Source of the DNA: CBDCYS01 sp965226245
GTDB taxonomy: Bacteria; Acidobacteriota; Terriglobia; Bryobacterales; UBA6623
Length of the DNA stretch: 27,570 bases
Direction of reading: 5' to 3'
Assembly: GCA_965226245.1 (NCBI GenBank)
Contig: CBDDCL010000002.1
Coordinates: 1 to 27,570, forward strand
Shown here one piece after another: positions 12,477-20,951 of the stretch. The notes under the pieces were generated by a model. The model saw only the letters and a list, made by a program, of their open reading frames with translations. It made no database searches and was not told the origin of the DNA. The stretch's first letter is position 1; every line of letters starts with the position of its first letter. A program made the translations under genes and the position numbers.

Positions 12477-15071
12477 ATGGCAGTCAAAAAGAAGACGGCT
12501 CGACGCAGACTGCCCGCAACTCTGACATTGAACCTGTTCGACGACGTCGTGTTCACGGGGATCGTCGAGCGGACGGCACCGACCTTTTCCGGCGACTACT
12601 CGGTCTCGGTCCAAATCGACGGTGTGACGCTGGGCACCATGACGCTGGTGGTCAACGGTGAGGTGGTGGCCGGCACGGTGCGGACCCCACACGGAACCTA
12701 CCGGATCCGGCCGGCCGGCGGGGCCGGTCCCCGTCGTTGCATGCAGGAGAAGAGAGGGAGTACCCTACCTATTCGAGTCGGAATTCAGCCCGGCCGTTTT
12801 TCTCCGATGTCACCCGCTGCCAGGCCGACCTGCTCTGAGTTTGGATCCGACCACTACCGCAAGAAGCTCGAAAAAGAACAAGACCACTTTCGCGACCTGG
12901 ATGACGTGCATAACCTGCCGCCCATCTTCCACTATTGGGCGGATACCTACGTCCGACCCATGGCCGAGGAATACGGATTCACGAGCGCCGAGGAGCTCTA
13001 CGCCAGATACCTCGCGCGGGCCGCTGACAAGAGTGGCGACCCGTCGCCCATCTTCTTGAGCGTCGGCTCGGGCAACTGCGACGCCGAGATCCGTGTGGCA
13101 CGGATGCTCCGCGAATCCGGAGTCAAGCAGTTCACGATCGAATGCCTCGACATGAACCCGGCGATGCTCCGCCGCGGGCGCGCTCAAGCCGAAGAAGCCG
13201 GGTTTGCCGGCTGTTTCACATTCACAGAAGCCGACTTCAACCACTGGCAGGCGACCAGGCAATACGCGGCGGTCGTTGCCAACCAGTCACTGCATCACGT
13301 CGTCGCTCTCGAGACGTTGTTCGATGAGGTCAAGCGATCCCTACGGCCGGAAGGCTACTTCGTGACAAGCGACATGATCGGCCGCAATGGCCACCAGCGT
13401 TGGCCCGAAGCGCTCGAGGCAGGGCAACGGTTCTGGCGGGAACTGCCGATCGAGTACCGATACAACCGCGTTTTCGATCGTTACGAGGAGGAGTACATCG
13501 ACCACGATTGTTCGGTGGAGAGCTTCGAAGGCATCCGAGCACAGGACATCCTGTCCCTGCTGCTCGAACGTTTTGACTTTCACCTCTTCATTGCTTTCGG
13601 AAATGTCGTCAATGTCTTCTTGGATCGCCGATTTGGGGTGAACTTTGATGCGAAGGTAGACTGGGATCGCGGCTTCATCGACCGTGTACACGGCTTTGAC
13701 GAACAGGCGATTCTCAGCGGCGAGATGACTCCTACGCAGATGTTCGCGGTGATGACTGCGGAGCCCTGCTCGGAGCATCATTTCTCTCGCGGGCTGACCC
13801 CGCAGAGCTGTGTCCGAAAGGCCGATTCGAACCCGAATGCCCAAGACCGGGGCGTCTCAATCGCAACCTCTTCGATACGCCCCACGACCGAAAGGGGAAC
13901 GACGTATCAGCAGCAGTTGGATGCCGTACGAGGCCAGCCGCCGTATCGCTGGTCCGCCGAGGATCTGCCTCCCGACCTCACGCTGGCGCCCTCGGGTCTA
14001 CTCAGCGGAAAACTGCGAGCTTCCGGTGTCTTCACGCTGACGATTGCGGTGTCCGACAGTTCCTCGCCCACCCGCCCGGCGACTCAGCGCTACACGGTTC
14101 TCCTCCAAGACGAGCAGATCACGCCCCGACTTGAGATCACGTCGCCGGCGCGGCTGCCGAGTGGAACGGCGGGGCGTAATCACTTGCAGCAACTCACCGC
14201 CCGCGGAGGCAAGCCGCCGTATGTCTGGCGTGTCGCTGACGGGATGCTGCCGCCCGGCCTGGAACTCAGTTCGCGCGGCTTCGTCTCGGGCACCCCGGCG
14301 GCTCTCGGAGCATTCCCATTCACCTTGAGTGTTGTGGATAGCGATTCGGAAACAGCCGCCGATCTCATTCTCACCATCGAGCCCGATGGAGGTCCGCAAC
14401 GCCTTGTCCTTCCGCAGATCGCCTCCGGCAGAGGCTGGAAGACTCATCTGCATCTGCTCAACCCGTCACCGTCTGAGACAAGCGTGAGAATCGTGTTCCG
14501 GTCCGATGCGGGTGAACCGCTGACTGTGCCCGTCACCCTCGATGCACCCGGTCGATCAGCAGAGCTGAGCGCTGCCGAAATCAGCGAAACGATCCCGCCT
14601 CGGTCGTCACTTCACGTGGGAACGCCCGGTGAACACGCAGCGGCATTCGTGGGCTGGGCCGAGGTCCTCCATCCGGGCTCTGTGATGGGCTATGCGACGT
14701 TCGAGCATTTGAAGTCACCCGGCGTTCCCATGGACCTCCTTGCGACGCTCGCACCTTCGCTCCTCCTGCCGTTCAACAATGCAAACGGTTCCCAAGTCGG
14801 CGTAGCGTTGATGAACGGCGACGCTTCCGCGCCGGCATCGATCACCCTTACGATATGGGATTCGGATTGGGACCCAGCAGGAAGCGAGGCCTTCGACCTG
14901 CCGCCGAGCGGCCACATATCATTCATGCTGGCAGAGCGCCATCCCATCGCCGCGGGCAAGCGTGGCGTCCTCCAATGCCTCACCGCTCCGGGCGGCAGGA
15001 TCGGCGGACTCGGACTTCAGTTTGACGCGAGCGGGCACTTCGTCTCGATTCCTAAGCTGACGACTTCCTAG
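12477..15071 (+). CDS. Three-part fusion: propeptide-like fragment + SAM methyltransferase + putative-Ig secreted-protein C-terminus
   Basis: One 864-codon frame joins three unrelated pieces. Residues about 14-80 (LTLNLFDDVVFTGIVERTAP, then LGTMTLVVNGEVVAGTVRTP) resemble the propeptide region of secreted zinc metalloproteases, without its signal peptide. Residues about 110-450 are a class I methyltransferase: IFLSVGSGNCDAEI (motif I, about 190-203), then IECLDMNPAMLRRGRAQAEE, VVANQSLHHVV and SLRPEGYFVTSDM. An ATG at 12807 could start this part alone. Residues about 475-637 are two putative-Ig repeats (PPYRW...SGLLSGKLRASGVFTL; PPYVW...SRGFVSGTPAALGAFPF). The rest is a beta-rich C-terminus (LPQIASGRGWKTHLHLLNPS) of secreted proteins. 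The methyltransferase and secreted parts belong in different compartments, so this is probably an accidental in-frame join. Confidence 0.75.
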   Translation: MAVKKKTARRRLPATLTLNLFDDVVFTGIVERTAPTFSGDYSVSVQIDGVTLGTMTLVVNGEVVAGTVRTPHGTYRIRPAGGAGPRRCMQEKRGSTLPIRVGIQPGRFSPMSPAARPTCSEFGSDHYRKKLEKEQDHFRDLDDVHNLPPIFHYWADTYVRPMAEEYGFTSAEELYARYLARAADKSGDPSPIFLSVGSGNCDAEIRVARMLRESGVKQFTIECLDMNPAMLRRGRAQAEEAGFAGCFTFTEADFNHWQATRQYAAVVANQSLHHVVALETLFDEVKRSLRPEGYFVTSDMIGRNGHQRWPEALEAGQRFWRELPIEYRYNRVFDRYEEEYIDHDCSVESFEGIRAQDILSLLLERFDFHLFIAFGNVVNVFLDRRFGVNFDAKVDWDRGFIDRVHGFDEQAILSGEMTPTQMFAVMTAEPCSEHHFSRGLTPQSCVRKADSNPNAQDRGVSIATSSIRPTTERGTTYQQQLDAVRGQPPYRWSAEDLPPDLTLAPSGLLSGKLRASGVFTLTIAVSDSSSPTRPATQRYTVLLQDEQITPRLEITSPARLPSGTAGRNHLQQLTARGGKPPYVWRVADGMLPPGLELSSRGFVSGTPAALGAFPFTLSVVDSDSETAADLILTIEPDGGPQRLVLPQIASGRGWKTHLHLLNPSPSETSVRIVFRSDAGEPLTVPVTLDAPGRSAELSAAEISETIPPRSSLHVGTPGEHAAAFVGWAEVLHPGSVMGYATFEHLKSPGVPMDLLATLAPSLLLPFNNANGSQVGVALMNGDASAPASITLTIWDSDWDPAGSEAFDLPPSGHISFMLAERHPIAAGKRGVLQCLTAPGGRIGGLGLQFDASGHFVSIPKLTTS

Positions 15072-15183
15072 TCAACGTAGACAAACCGACACCCACGGTT
15101 TGTATCGATCCATGAGACCCTCACTGCCTGATTCGTTGACGGACTTCGGCCTTAAAGCCCCGTTCTGGGAACCCAAAAGGTGG

Positions 15184-15221
15184 GGGGTCACTCCTCCATT
15201 GGTAAAAAATTGCACGTTAAG
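15184..15221 (+). repeat. Solitary Tn3-family-type 38-bp end, class C
   Basis: A 38-bp sequence starts GGGGTCACTCCTCC and ends TTGCACGTTAAG, the length and terminal pattern (GGGGTC...ACGTTAAG) of Tn3-family ends. It differs in the middle from the class A and class B ends in this window. No partner copy, inverted or direct, is seen. It sits in the 218-bp gap between two convergent genes. Confidence 0.6.
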
Positions 15222-15289
15222 GCGCTAAGGGCGGTTCTGTGCGAGGGAAGCCCGCATACTGTATGTCGCACTCGCGGGCAGATCCCTAA

Positions 15290-17758
15290 CTATTTGACGA
15301 TGATCTGATCGACATCCACAAAACGATGCGTGGCATCGGGGTGTTTGTCTTCGAGTATACGGACCTCTAGAACGTGCTCACTGTCACTCAGGCCGGACAG
15401 GGTGGTCCGAGACTGCCAGTGTATTTCGGATGAGTAGAGATCAACAGTTTCTTTTTCTTCGCCGTCAATCGAGACCGCCGCCATGCCACGATTGAATGCT
15501 TTTGTGTAGACCCAGCTTATCTCGCCTCCCTGAAACTGGAAACGGAAGCCATCGCCCGGGTTATTGCTGTAAACGATCGTCCCGTTGGCCGCTTCCTCGA
15601 ACTGGTTGTCGAAAGTCCAGGCTCCAATGTACCGAATACTGCTGTCCGTATTGTCGTAGGCGCCTGAGCCCTTAGTGCGCGGCGGATCGGCAGGGCGCGG
15701 CGGCTCGATAGTGCGATCGAGTCGGGCCAGATAGAAGTTGCGCGAAAAGGCCTCCGGGGCAGTGTATCCCTGTAGGAACAAAGGCACCGCCGGGAACTTG
15801 AAGTATAAGGGATTATCCGCTGTGGGCGCCACGAAATACTCGATCGAGAGTTCTTCCATGAGGACATAGAGATCCTGCGCCGATCGGGCGGCCCGAAGCC
15901 TTTTTGAAAATTCGGGGAAGTGCCATGAGCCACCCACCGCCGCTGCTTCGAGAGGCGCGATTTGGGGACCGTCGGTAAAGAAAGCGACCTTGGCACCCGG
16001 AACTTGCGTGTTCAGATACTCCACAAGCGGCCGTTGGGGCGCTCTTGCTTCGATGTAGCGTGCCACTTCCCCCTGGTCGAATAGGTTCAGGTACAGGTCA
16101 CGGTGGCCCCAGCCTGCTGTCGGAATGAAGTAACCGTTCAGGAAGATCCCCATGACCGCGAGAACCTGCAGCAGCCTGTACAGCCGGATCTCCCGCGTTC
16201 GTAGCTCCGCCGCAACCCAAGCGATCACAATCATGAACAGCGGCAAGACGGGATACAGATACCGCAGGTACGTTATGTAGAGACAAGTCAGTAGGGCATA
16301 ACTCAGGCCTATCCCAAGCGCTGCGGCCGCCAGGTAGGATCGGCGGCGAAGCAACAACAGGATACTGAGCGGCAAAAACAGAAGGTATTGAAACCCGAAG
16401 CTGCCCGACGCCTGGGCCTCTAAGTACCTGTCTGAGCGGAATGTGATGTTATAAGGCGTGCTCCAGTCCAGCCCGGCGGGCCAGCGTATGTCCCGTAGAG
16501 AGCGGGTTGCGTCAAAGTACGGCGACTGGAATACGTTGTTCAAGAACGGGTACACGGGGTTACCCGTCTCCATAAATGCCGTCAAGTAGGGCGGAGCCGC
16601 GAAAACGATCAACAGTGCCGACAGCGTGACCAGAGCGACCGACGACGTACGGCCGGCTCGCCTAGCCCGTTTCCACTCCACGACCACGAGGGAGAGGGCG
16701 GCGGGCAGTAGAGCCCAAGATCCATATTTGACTTGCATCGAGCAGCCCAGAAAGACGCCGACAAGAACGAAGTAGGCTGCGCGGTGGGTGGCGTGGTATT
16801 TCCAAAGTGACAACACTGCTGCTGTAACGAACATCGCCCATACGTTCTCCACAAAAAGGGAACCTGTGACAAGTTGAACCAGCGGGGTCGTTGCGAAAAG
16901 GGCCGTCAGTAGGAGCGCCCCCGCGAGTGGCAGCCAGTGGCGGGATGCCACGAACACTAACCCGGCGATCATCAGGAAGAAGCTGAAATTCAACAAGTGG
17001 GCCGCGTATTCGCCGCCCAGCATATACACTCCGCAAAAGGCCCAGTCGCCCCCCATAGGCATTACCGCCCAGACGAACTCCTGAACGTCGAACGACCACA
17101 CCGAGTGTGTGCCCAGCCGCGATGCGATCACCATGTGCATCGCAAGGCCGTCATGGCTAACCTCAGGTTTCAGGGCTGCCAAGTAGTGGATCAGAACCAC
17201 GAACAGCAGCAGCAGCAGGGCTATGTAGGAGCTCAAGGAGATGGGCTGCGGGCGGCACCAGCTGAGAACCGCGCCCAAACCGGGGCGTATGAGCCGCCGG
17301 CCGATAACAAAAGGAATCGAGAGGGTGGCCAAGTAGGTAAGGGGGGTATTCACTGGGAAATGAGCCGCCGCGCCGATGAGGAGCATCCAGATACCGATGC
17401 CCAGCAAGAGTGCCAGCAAATCGTCGAGAGCACCCTCTCCCGGAAAGAGCAGCCGACCAAGCAGAAACGAGGAACACAGAAAGAATAGGACGCAGAGAGG
17501 CGCTAAAGGGCCAACGCCTGCAAAGCTATAGAGGGTTGCTAACAGAAGGAAGAGTGGGGTCGCGAAAAACGGCTTCCAGAAATAAACGGCTACAGCCGCC
17601 GGGATGTAGACCGCACCAACCTGTGCAAGACGGTCGAGACCGAGCGAAGACCAAGTCTCCTTCTCAAACAGACTCTCGGACCAGAAGCCGTAACCGGAGA
17701 TTCCGCTCAGTAGGACCAGAGCGACCCACAGAGAAGGCAAGCTCACCGCCGTCTTCAC
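15290..17758 (-). CDS. Polytopic GT-C-type membrane glycosyltransferase with C-terminal ligand-binding-like domain
   Basis: From GTG 17758 the protein has 822 residues. The first 560 or so form a series of hydrophobic membrane segments. A periplasmic loop carries EVSHDGLAMHMVIASRLG, in the place of the acidic catalytic loop of GT-C enzymes (PMT/ArnT-like, lipid-linked sugar donors). The soluble tail (from about residue 660) includes ASSIRYIGAW-like beta-rich sequence: SSIRYIGAWTFDNQFEEAAN, then GGEISWVYTKAFNRGMAAVS and VDVDQIIVK. This resembles a carbohydrate-binding-like beta sandwich. The GTG overlaps the TGA of the upstream glycosyltransferase gene by 4 bp (GTGA), indicating coupled translation. 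I prefer this start over the ATG at 17803. The likely role is adding a sugar to an envelope polymer or protein. Confidence 0.8.
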   Translation of the reverse strand: MKTAVSLPSLWVALVLLSGISGYGFWSESLFEKETWSSLGLDRLAQVGAVYIPAAVAVYFWKPFFATPLFLLLATLYSFAGVGPLAPLCVLFFLCSSFLLGRLLFPGEGALDDLLALLLGIGIWMLLIGAAAHFPVNTPLTYLATLSIPFVIGRRLIRPGLGAVLSWCRPQPISLSSYIALLLLLFVVLIHYLAALKPEVSHDGLAMHMVIASRLGTHSVWSFDVQEFVWAVMPMGGDWAFCGVYMLGGEYAAHLLNFSFFLMIAGLVFVASRHWLPLAGALLLTALFATTPLVQLVTGSLFVENVWAMFVTAAVLSLWKYHATHRAAYFVLVGVFLGCSMQVKYGSWALLPAALSLVVVEWKRARRAGRTSSVALVTLSALLIVFAAPPYLTAFMETGNPVYPFLNNVFQSPYFDATRSLRDIRWPAGLDWSTPYNITFRSDRYLEAQASGSFGFQYLLFLPLSILLLLRRRSYLAAAALGIGLSYALLTCLYITYLRYLYPVLPLFMIVIAWVAAELRTREIRLYRLLQVLAVMGIFLNGYFIPTAGWGHRDLYLNLFDQGEVARYIEARAPQRPLVEYLNTQVPGAKVAFFTDGPQIAPLEAAAVGGSWHFPEFSKRLRAARSAQDLYVLMEELSIEYFVAPTADNPLYFKFPAVPLFLQGYTAPEAFSRNFYLARLDRTIEPPRPADPPRTKGSGAYDNTDSSIRYIGAWTFDNQFEEAANGTIVYSNNPGDGFRFQFQGGEISWVYTKAFNRGMAAVSIDGEEKETVDLYSSEIHWQSRTTLSGLSDSEHVLEVRILEDKHPDATHRFVDVDQIIVK

Positions 17759-19413
17759 GGTTTCTGTACGACCATCATGTGCTGCGTGAAGACGAGCGGC
17801 CACAGAGTCTTTTCAAACAGCACTTTTCCGCAATCTTTGAGGGATTCGACAACCTCCTCACGATCCAGAGGCCGTTCGTCAGGGAACTTCCACAGGCCCA
17901 TGCCTTCGCACAGAAAGCGTGCAACGCGGTAAAGAAGAGTAGGCGTTGGATACGAGATGATGGCGATGCCGCCCTGTTTGAGAAGATCGAAATGAGCCCG
18001 GATCGCGCGGTGAGTGTCGGCGGGTTCGAAGTGCTCAATCAGCCCCACGCTGAAAACCACGTCCGCCTGCAAGGCGAAATGCAGGCTGAGACAGTCCGCA
18101 TCGTGGAGAATGATATTTCGGCGACTGTCAAAACGCTGGCGCAGCAAATCGAGGCCAAACTGATTACTGTCCACCACGTGGTAAGTCCCCGGATGGAATT
18201 CCGCCATGATGCGGTCCAGGAAACAACTATTGGCGCCGCCGATTTCAACGATGGAACCTGTCCCGCGAAGGCCTCCGAATTGCTTCAGTGCCCTGACGAT
18301 CACGGACTCGGTGTATTTCCGGGTCAGCTTGGCCGTGAACGGTGTGGAAGTGTAGTAGCGGTCCCAGTCTGTGGCGACGGACCGCTCTGTTGGCCGTGCA
18401 AACACGAAATTCCGCTGTAGAGCAAAGTTGGCTATGAACAGGGCGCTCTCGGACGCCAGCTTCGCCCAGATGACCCCCACGGACAAATGGGCATGGATGA
18501 AATTGATCAGGACGTAGGAAACAGCGCCACTCGCCGCCACCAGCAACAAATACTTCGGCAGGGTGGCCGAACGTCTTTCCCGCAAGAGGAAAACGGCCCC
18601 GTGGGCCAAAGGGTAGTTGAACAGCACGGCCACAAGCCGTCCTATGATTTGAGCGTAGAGGATGCTGGAGAGGGCAAAGAACGCCAGCACAAACGCGAGG
18701 TTGTCTACGATCGCCGTGGCCAGCGACAGGAAGCTAAATCGAAGCAGGACAAAGTAGATCCGCAAGGAATCGAGCAAAGGGTTGAAGTGGGACGTCGGGT
18801 TGCCCTTTTCATAGATGGTGCGGATCGGCACCTCTTGAAGCGGGCAAGCCTGGCGCTTACACGCCAGTAACATGTCCAGCTCAAACTCATAACCCGTGGA
18901 AGGCAGCCGCAGCAGTATGGACAGCATCTTGCGCGGAATACCGCGGAGCCCGGTTTGGGTATCGGAAAGTCTTTGCCCCGTAGTCAGGAAGAAAGTCAAT
19001 CGCGTGGCGTGGTTTCCGAAGTGGCTGCGCAGGGGAACGTCACTTCCGAACCGCCTCACACCCAGAATCAGACGATCGGGCCGTGCGAGAAGCGCCTCTG
19101 CCACTTTGCGGGCATCGTCGGGATGGTGCTGGCCATCCGCATCCATCGTGACGACTCCCACACAGTCAGGGAGGGAACACAAGATGAAGTTGATGCCCGT
19201 CTTCAGGGCCGCACCCTTCCCAACATTCACATAATGCCGAAGAACATGCACTCGTGGCACGCGGGCCACTGCCTCAAAGCAAGGGTCGTACTCGGGCGCG
19301 CTCCCGTCGTTAACGATGACAATCGCCGAGTAGGGTTGTTGAGCAATTGTTTTGACGAGATCAACAAGCGCCCGCCCGGGCTGTAACGCGGGAATCAGAA
19401 CCGCTAGATTCAC
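17755..19413 (-). CDS. GT2 glycosyltransferase - GtrA membrane domain - SAM methyltransferase fusion
   Basis: The protein has 552 residues with three domains. Residues 1-215 are a family 2 glycosyltransferase (VNDGS 34-38; DADGQHHPDD 91-100; DTQTGLRGIP 151-160), like dolichol-phosphate mannose synthase or GtrB. Residues 225-340 are a four-helix GtrA-like membrane domain (IVDNLAFVLAFFALS, then FNYPLAHGAVFLLRER and IANFALQRNFVF). Residues 345-552 are a class I methyltransferase (VEIGGANSCFLDRI 389-402, then VVFSVGLIEHFEPAD). GT2-GtrA pairs charge polyprenyl phosphate with a sugar and move it across the membrane. The next gene, a GT-C-like enzyme overlapping by 4 bp, could be the acceptor-side transferase. 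ATG 19413 follows AGGTGGTG. Confidence 0.88.
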   Translation of the reverse strand: MNLAVLIPALQPGRALVDLVKTIAQQPYSAIVIVNDGSAPEYDPCFEAVARVPRVHVLRHYVNVGKGAALKTGINFILCSLPDCVGVVTMDADGQHHPDDARKVAEALLARPDRLILGVRRFGSDVPLRSHFGNHATRLTFFLTTGQRLSDTQTGLRGIPRKMLSILLRLPSTGYEFELDMLLACKRQACPLQEVPIRTIYEKGNPTSHFNPLLDSLRIYFVLLRFSFLSLATAIVDNLAFVLAFFALSSILYAQIIGRLVAVLFNYPLAHGAVFLLRERRSATLPKYLLLVAASGAVSYVLINFIHAHLSVGVIWAKLASESALFIANFALQRNFVFARPTERSVATDWDRYYTSTPFTAKLTRKYTESVIVRALKQFGGLRGTGSIVEIGGANSCFLDRIMAEFHPGTYHVVDSNQFGLDLLRQRFDSRRNIILHDADCLSLHFALQADVVFSVGLIEHFEPADTHRAIRAHFDLLKQGGIAIISYPTPTLLYRVARFLCEGMGLWKFPDERPLDREEVVESLKDCGKVLFEKTLWPLVFTQHMMVVQKP

Positions 19414-19458
19414 ACCACCTATTATCGCCTATGATCCACGCCATCTCCGCGTCACGCT

Positions 19459-19794
19459 TTACCGCCGTAGCGCGGACAGGGGGTTTTCCTCAACGCTCCG
19501 GCGGAAAGCCGGCCAGTCGTTGGCCAGCGCCGGCGAGAGTTCAAGCAGCTTGGTCGCCAAGTCCTCGGCTTCGCTAAATGCGATCCGCAGTTCTCCGGGA
19601 CGCAACGCAATGCCGACGGAAAGATTCCCGAGGCATCGCGATCGGTCGAGGGAAGCGCTAAGCTTCTGTGCCGGCGCGATTTGGTCAGCGGTCATGCGCG
19701 GTCGGACAATGTCCTTGCCCTCGACGGCATTCTTGTTGCCTTGCGCCGCGGCAAGGTTCAAACAGGCATAGGCGAGCACGTAATCCTCCGGCAC
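19459..19794 (-). pseudogene. Sel1-like repeat protein, C-terminal fragment
   Basis: The start reads VPEDYVLAYACLNLAAAQGN, the typical last Sel1-like repeat followed by the capping helix (VRPRMTADQIAPAQKLSASL). The remaining 60 residues are less conserved (LGNLSVGIALRPGELRIAFS). A GTG at 19794 is the furthest start. Upstream, the sequence changes to an opposite-strand MORN-like fragment at about 19800, so the N-terminal repeats were lost. Sel1 repeats mediate protein-protein contacts. Confidence 0.6.
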
Positions 19795-19803
19795 GCCGCT
19801 GGG

Positions 19804-19940
19804 TCTGGTGCGACGACGTTGGGAACGTAGGGGAAGGGTCCTATGTGGACGGCGAGCGGCACGGTTGCTGGATCGAGCGCAGAGCGGACGGGAGCGTATC
19901 GGAACGGACCTGGGTGAACGGCTTGCCGCAGCGGCGCTAA
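19804..19940 (+). pseudogene. MORN-repeat-like C-terminal fragment
   Basis: The plus frame reads GNVGEGSYVDGERHGCWIER followed by RADGSVSERTWVNGLPQRR and a stop at 19938-19940. The G..GSYVDGERHG.W pattern with a second W.NG half-repeat is that of MORN/toxin-repeat antitoxin-like proteins. Only the last two repeats remain. It abuts the opposite-strand Sel1 fragment. Confidence 0.5.
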
Positions 19941-19970
19941 TCGCCCGCCGGGCGCCTCCGCCGGGGATGG

Positions 19971-19995
19971 CCCGATAAGAGGAGACTTTATCGGG
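19971..19995. terminator. Perfect 8-bp hairpin after the MORN fragment
   Basis: CCCGATAA (19971-19978) and TTATCGGG (19988-19995) pair perfectly around a 9-nt loop, 30 bp past the MORN-fragment stop. There is no T tract, so termination is only suggested. Confidence 0.35.
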
Positions 19996-20015
19996 CTGTG
20001 GGAGAAGGAACCTCG

Positions 20016-20240
20016 ATGGAAAAGACGGGTATTCGAGAGCTTCTCAATTCACCCATCCCGTACTCTGGCCCGCTAGATTCTGCGCCCGGTCCAGCACCGA
20101 CCACGAGAGGCATCTTACAAAATCTTCCAGCCACTCCATCGCCGGGGAACCCGCTAGCAGTGCAGGTTCGAGAAGGACGCCCAGCCAGAGAGTCGGGGGA
20201 GGACTCTCCAACTGGGGGTCATCGCAAGGTTTGTTCGTAG
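20016..20240 (+). CDS. Possible small ORF disrupted by a Tn3-type end
   Basis: ATG 20016 has a good GAGAAGGA upstream and opens MEKTGIRELLNSPIPYSGPL. The Pro-rich product runs 74 residues, but its last eight codons lie in the Tn3-type end at 20215, so the native 3' end was probably lost. The family is not recognised. This may be chance. Otherwise the stretch 19996-20214 holds nothing I can support. Confidence 0.25.
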   Translation: MEKTGIRELLNSPIPYSGPLDSAPGPAPTTRGILQNLPATPSPGNPLAVQVREGRPARESGEDSPTGGHRKVCS

Positions 20241-20252
20241 GATTACTCTAAG
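20215..20252 (+). repeat. Tn3-family-type 38-bp terminal repeat, class A, copy 2
   Basis: A 38-bp sequence starts GGGGTCATCGCAAGG and ends TTACTCTAAG, nearly identical to 3371-3408 and in the same orientation. The similarity continues into the resolvase gene for a total of about 268 bp (20215-20482 against 3371-3640). Confidence 0.78.
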
Positions 20253-20277
20253 GGACCGAAGGGCCTCGGTTTCGACT

Positions 20278-20727
20278 TCAACGCAGCGCCTTTGCGATTC
20301 TGTAAGCCGTTGCCCTGCCAATGCCAAGCTGTTTTGCGGCTCGAGCGGGTGACAATCCGGCCGCGATGAGTTTCTCAGCGGCGGAAACCGTCTCCGGGTC
20401 GAGCGGCGGTCGGCCCGGTGTTCGCCCGCGTTTCCTGGCGGCGGCGATGCCGTCGCGGGTACGCTCGGAGATGAGCCGGCGTTCGAAGTGCGCGATGGAG
20501 CCGAAGACGTGGAACACGAGTTCGCCGGCCGCCGACGAGGTGTCGAGGCGCTCCTCGAGGCTGATCAGGTGGATGCCGCGGGCCTTGAGGCCGTCGACGG
20601 TTCCGAGCAGCTCCCTGAGTGAGCGTCCGAGCCGGTCGAGGCGAATGATGCAGAGACGGTCACCGGGTCGGGCGTGATCGATGAGCTCGGCCAGGGCAGG
20701 GCGGTCGAAGCGCTTACCCGAGACGAT
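20278..20727 (-). pseudogene. Serine resolvase (tnpR-like), N-terminally truncated
   Basis: On the minus strand the frame reads KIVSGKRFDRPALAELIDHA, then RPGDRLCIIRLDRLGRSLRE, ASAGELVFHVFGSIAHFERR-like sequence, LISERTRDGIAAARKRGRTP and the helix-turn-helix GIGRATAYRIAKAL. About 38 N-terminal residues, including the catalytic serine of the YxRVST motif, are missing. The sequence is cut at 20727 by the 122-bp repeat. The open frame continues to an ATG at 20790 through that repeat, adding unrelated residues (MSGLNGAPADTAPCETFW), so any product would be inactive. DNA-binding activity could persist. Confidence 0.82.
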
Positions 20728-20849
20728 TTTTCGGCTCCAAAAGGTTTCGCAAGGAGCAGTGTCGGCCGGAGCGCCGTTCAGCCCGCTCAATCAACGTCTG
20801 TGAGCGGATGGACCAGCCCTGGCGCCTACCGGCGGAGGTCATGTGCAGG
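20728..20849 (+). repeat. 122-bp repeat, copy 2
   Basis: This matches 12010-12131 with a single difference (20814). Its left edge coincides with the truncation point of the resolvase gene, and its right edge is at GTGCAGG followed by unrelated sequence. It behaves like an inserted or rearranged end of a mobile element. Confidence 0.85.
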
Positions 20850-20951
20850 GTTCAGCGCGAAAAGACGTGGTATTCGGGGCAGCGCGGGTGTATACTTTCA
20901 CCGTGCCAGGGCCAAAATGGAAATCCTGGTTTAATCAGTAAGAGGTGATTT

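Noticed and set aside
20278..20790. A 170-residue resolvase taken as full length
   Set aside because: Its first 20 or so residues come from the 122-bp repeat, which is also found next to IS1380-type sequence. The catalytic serine region is absent.
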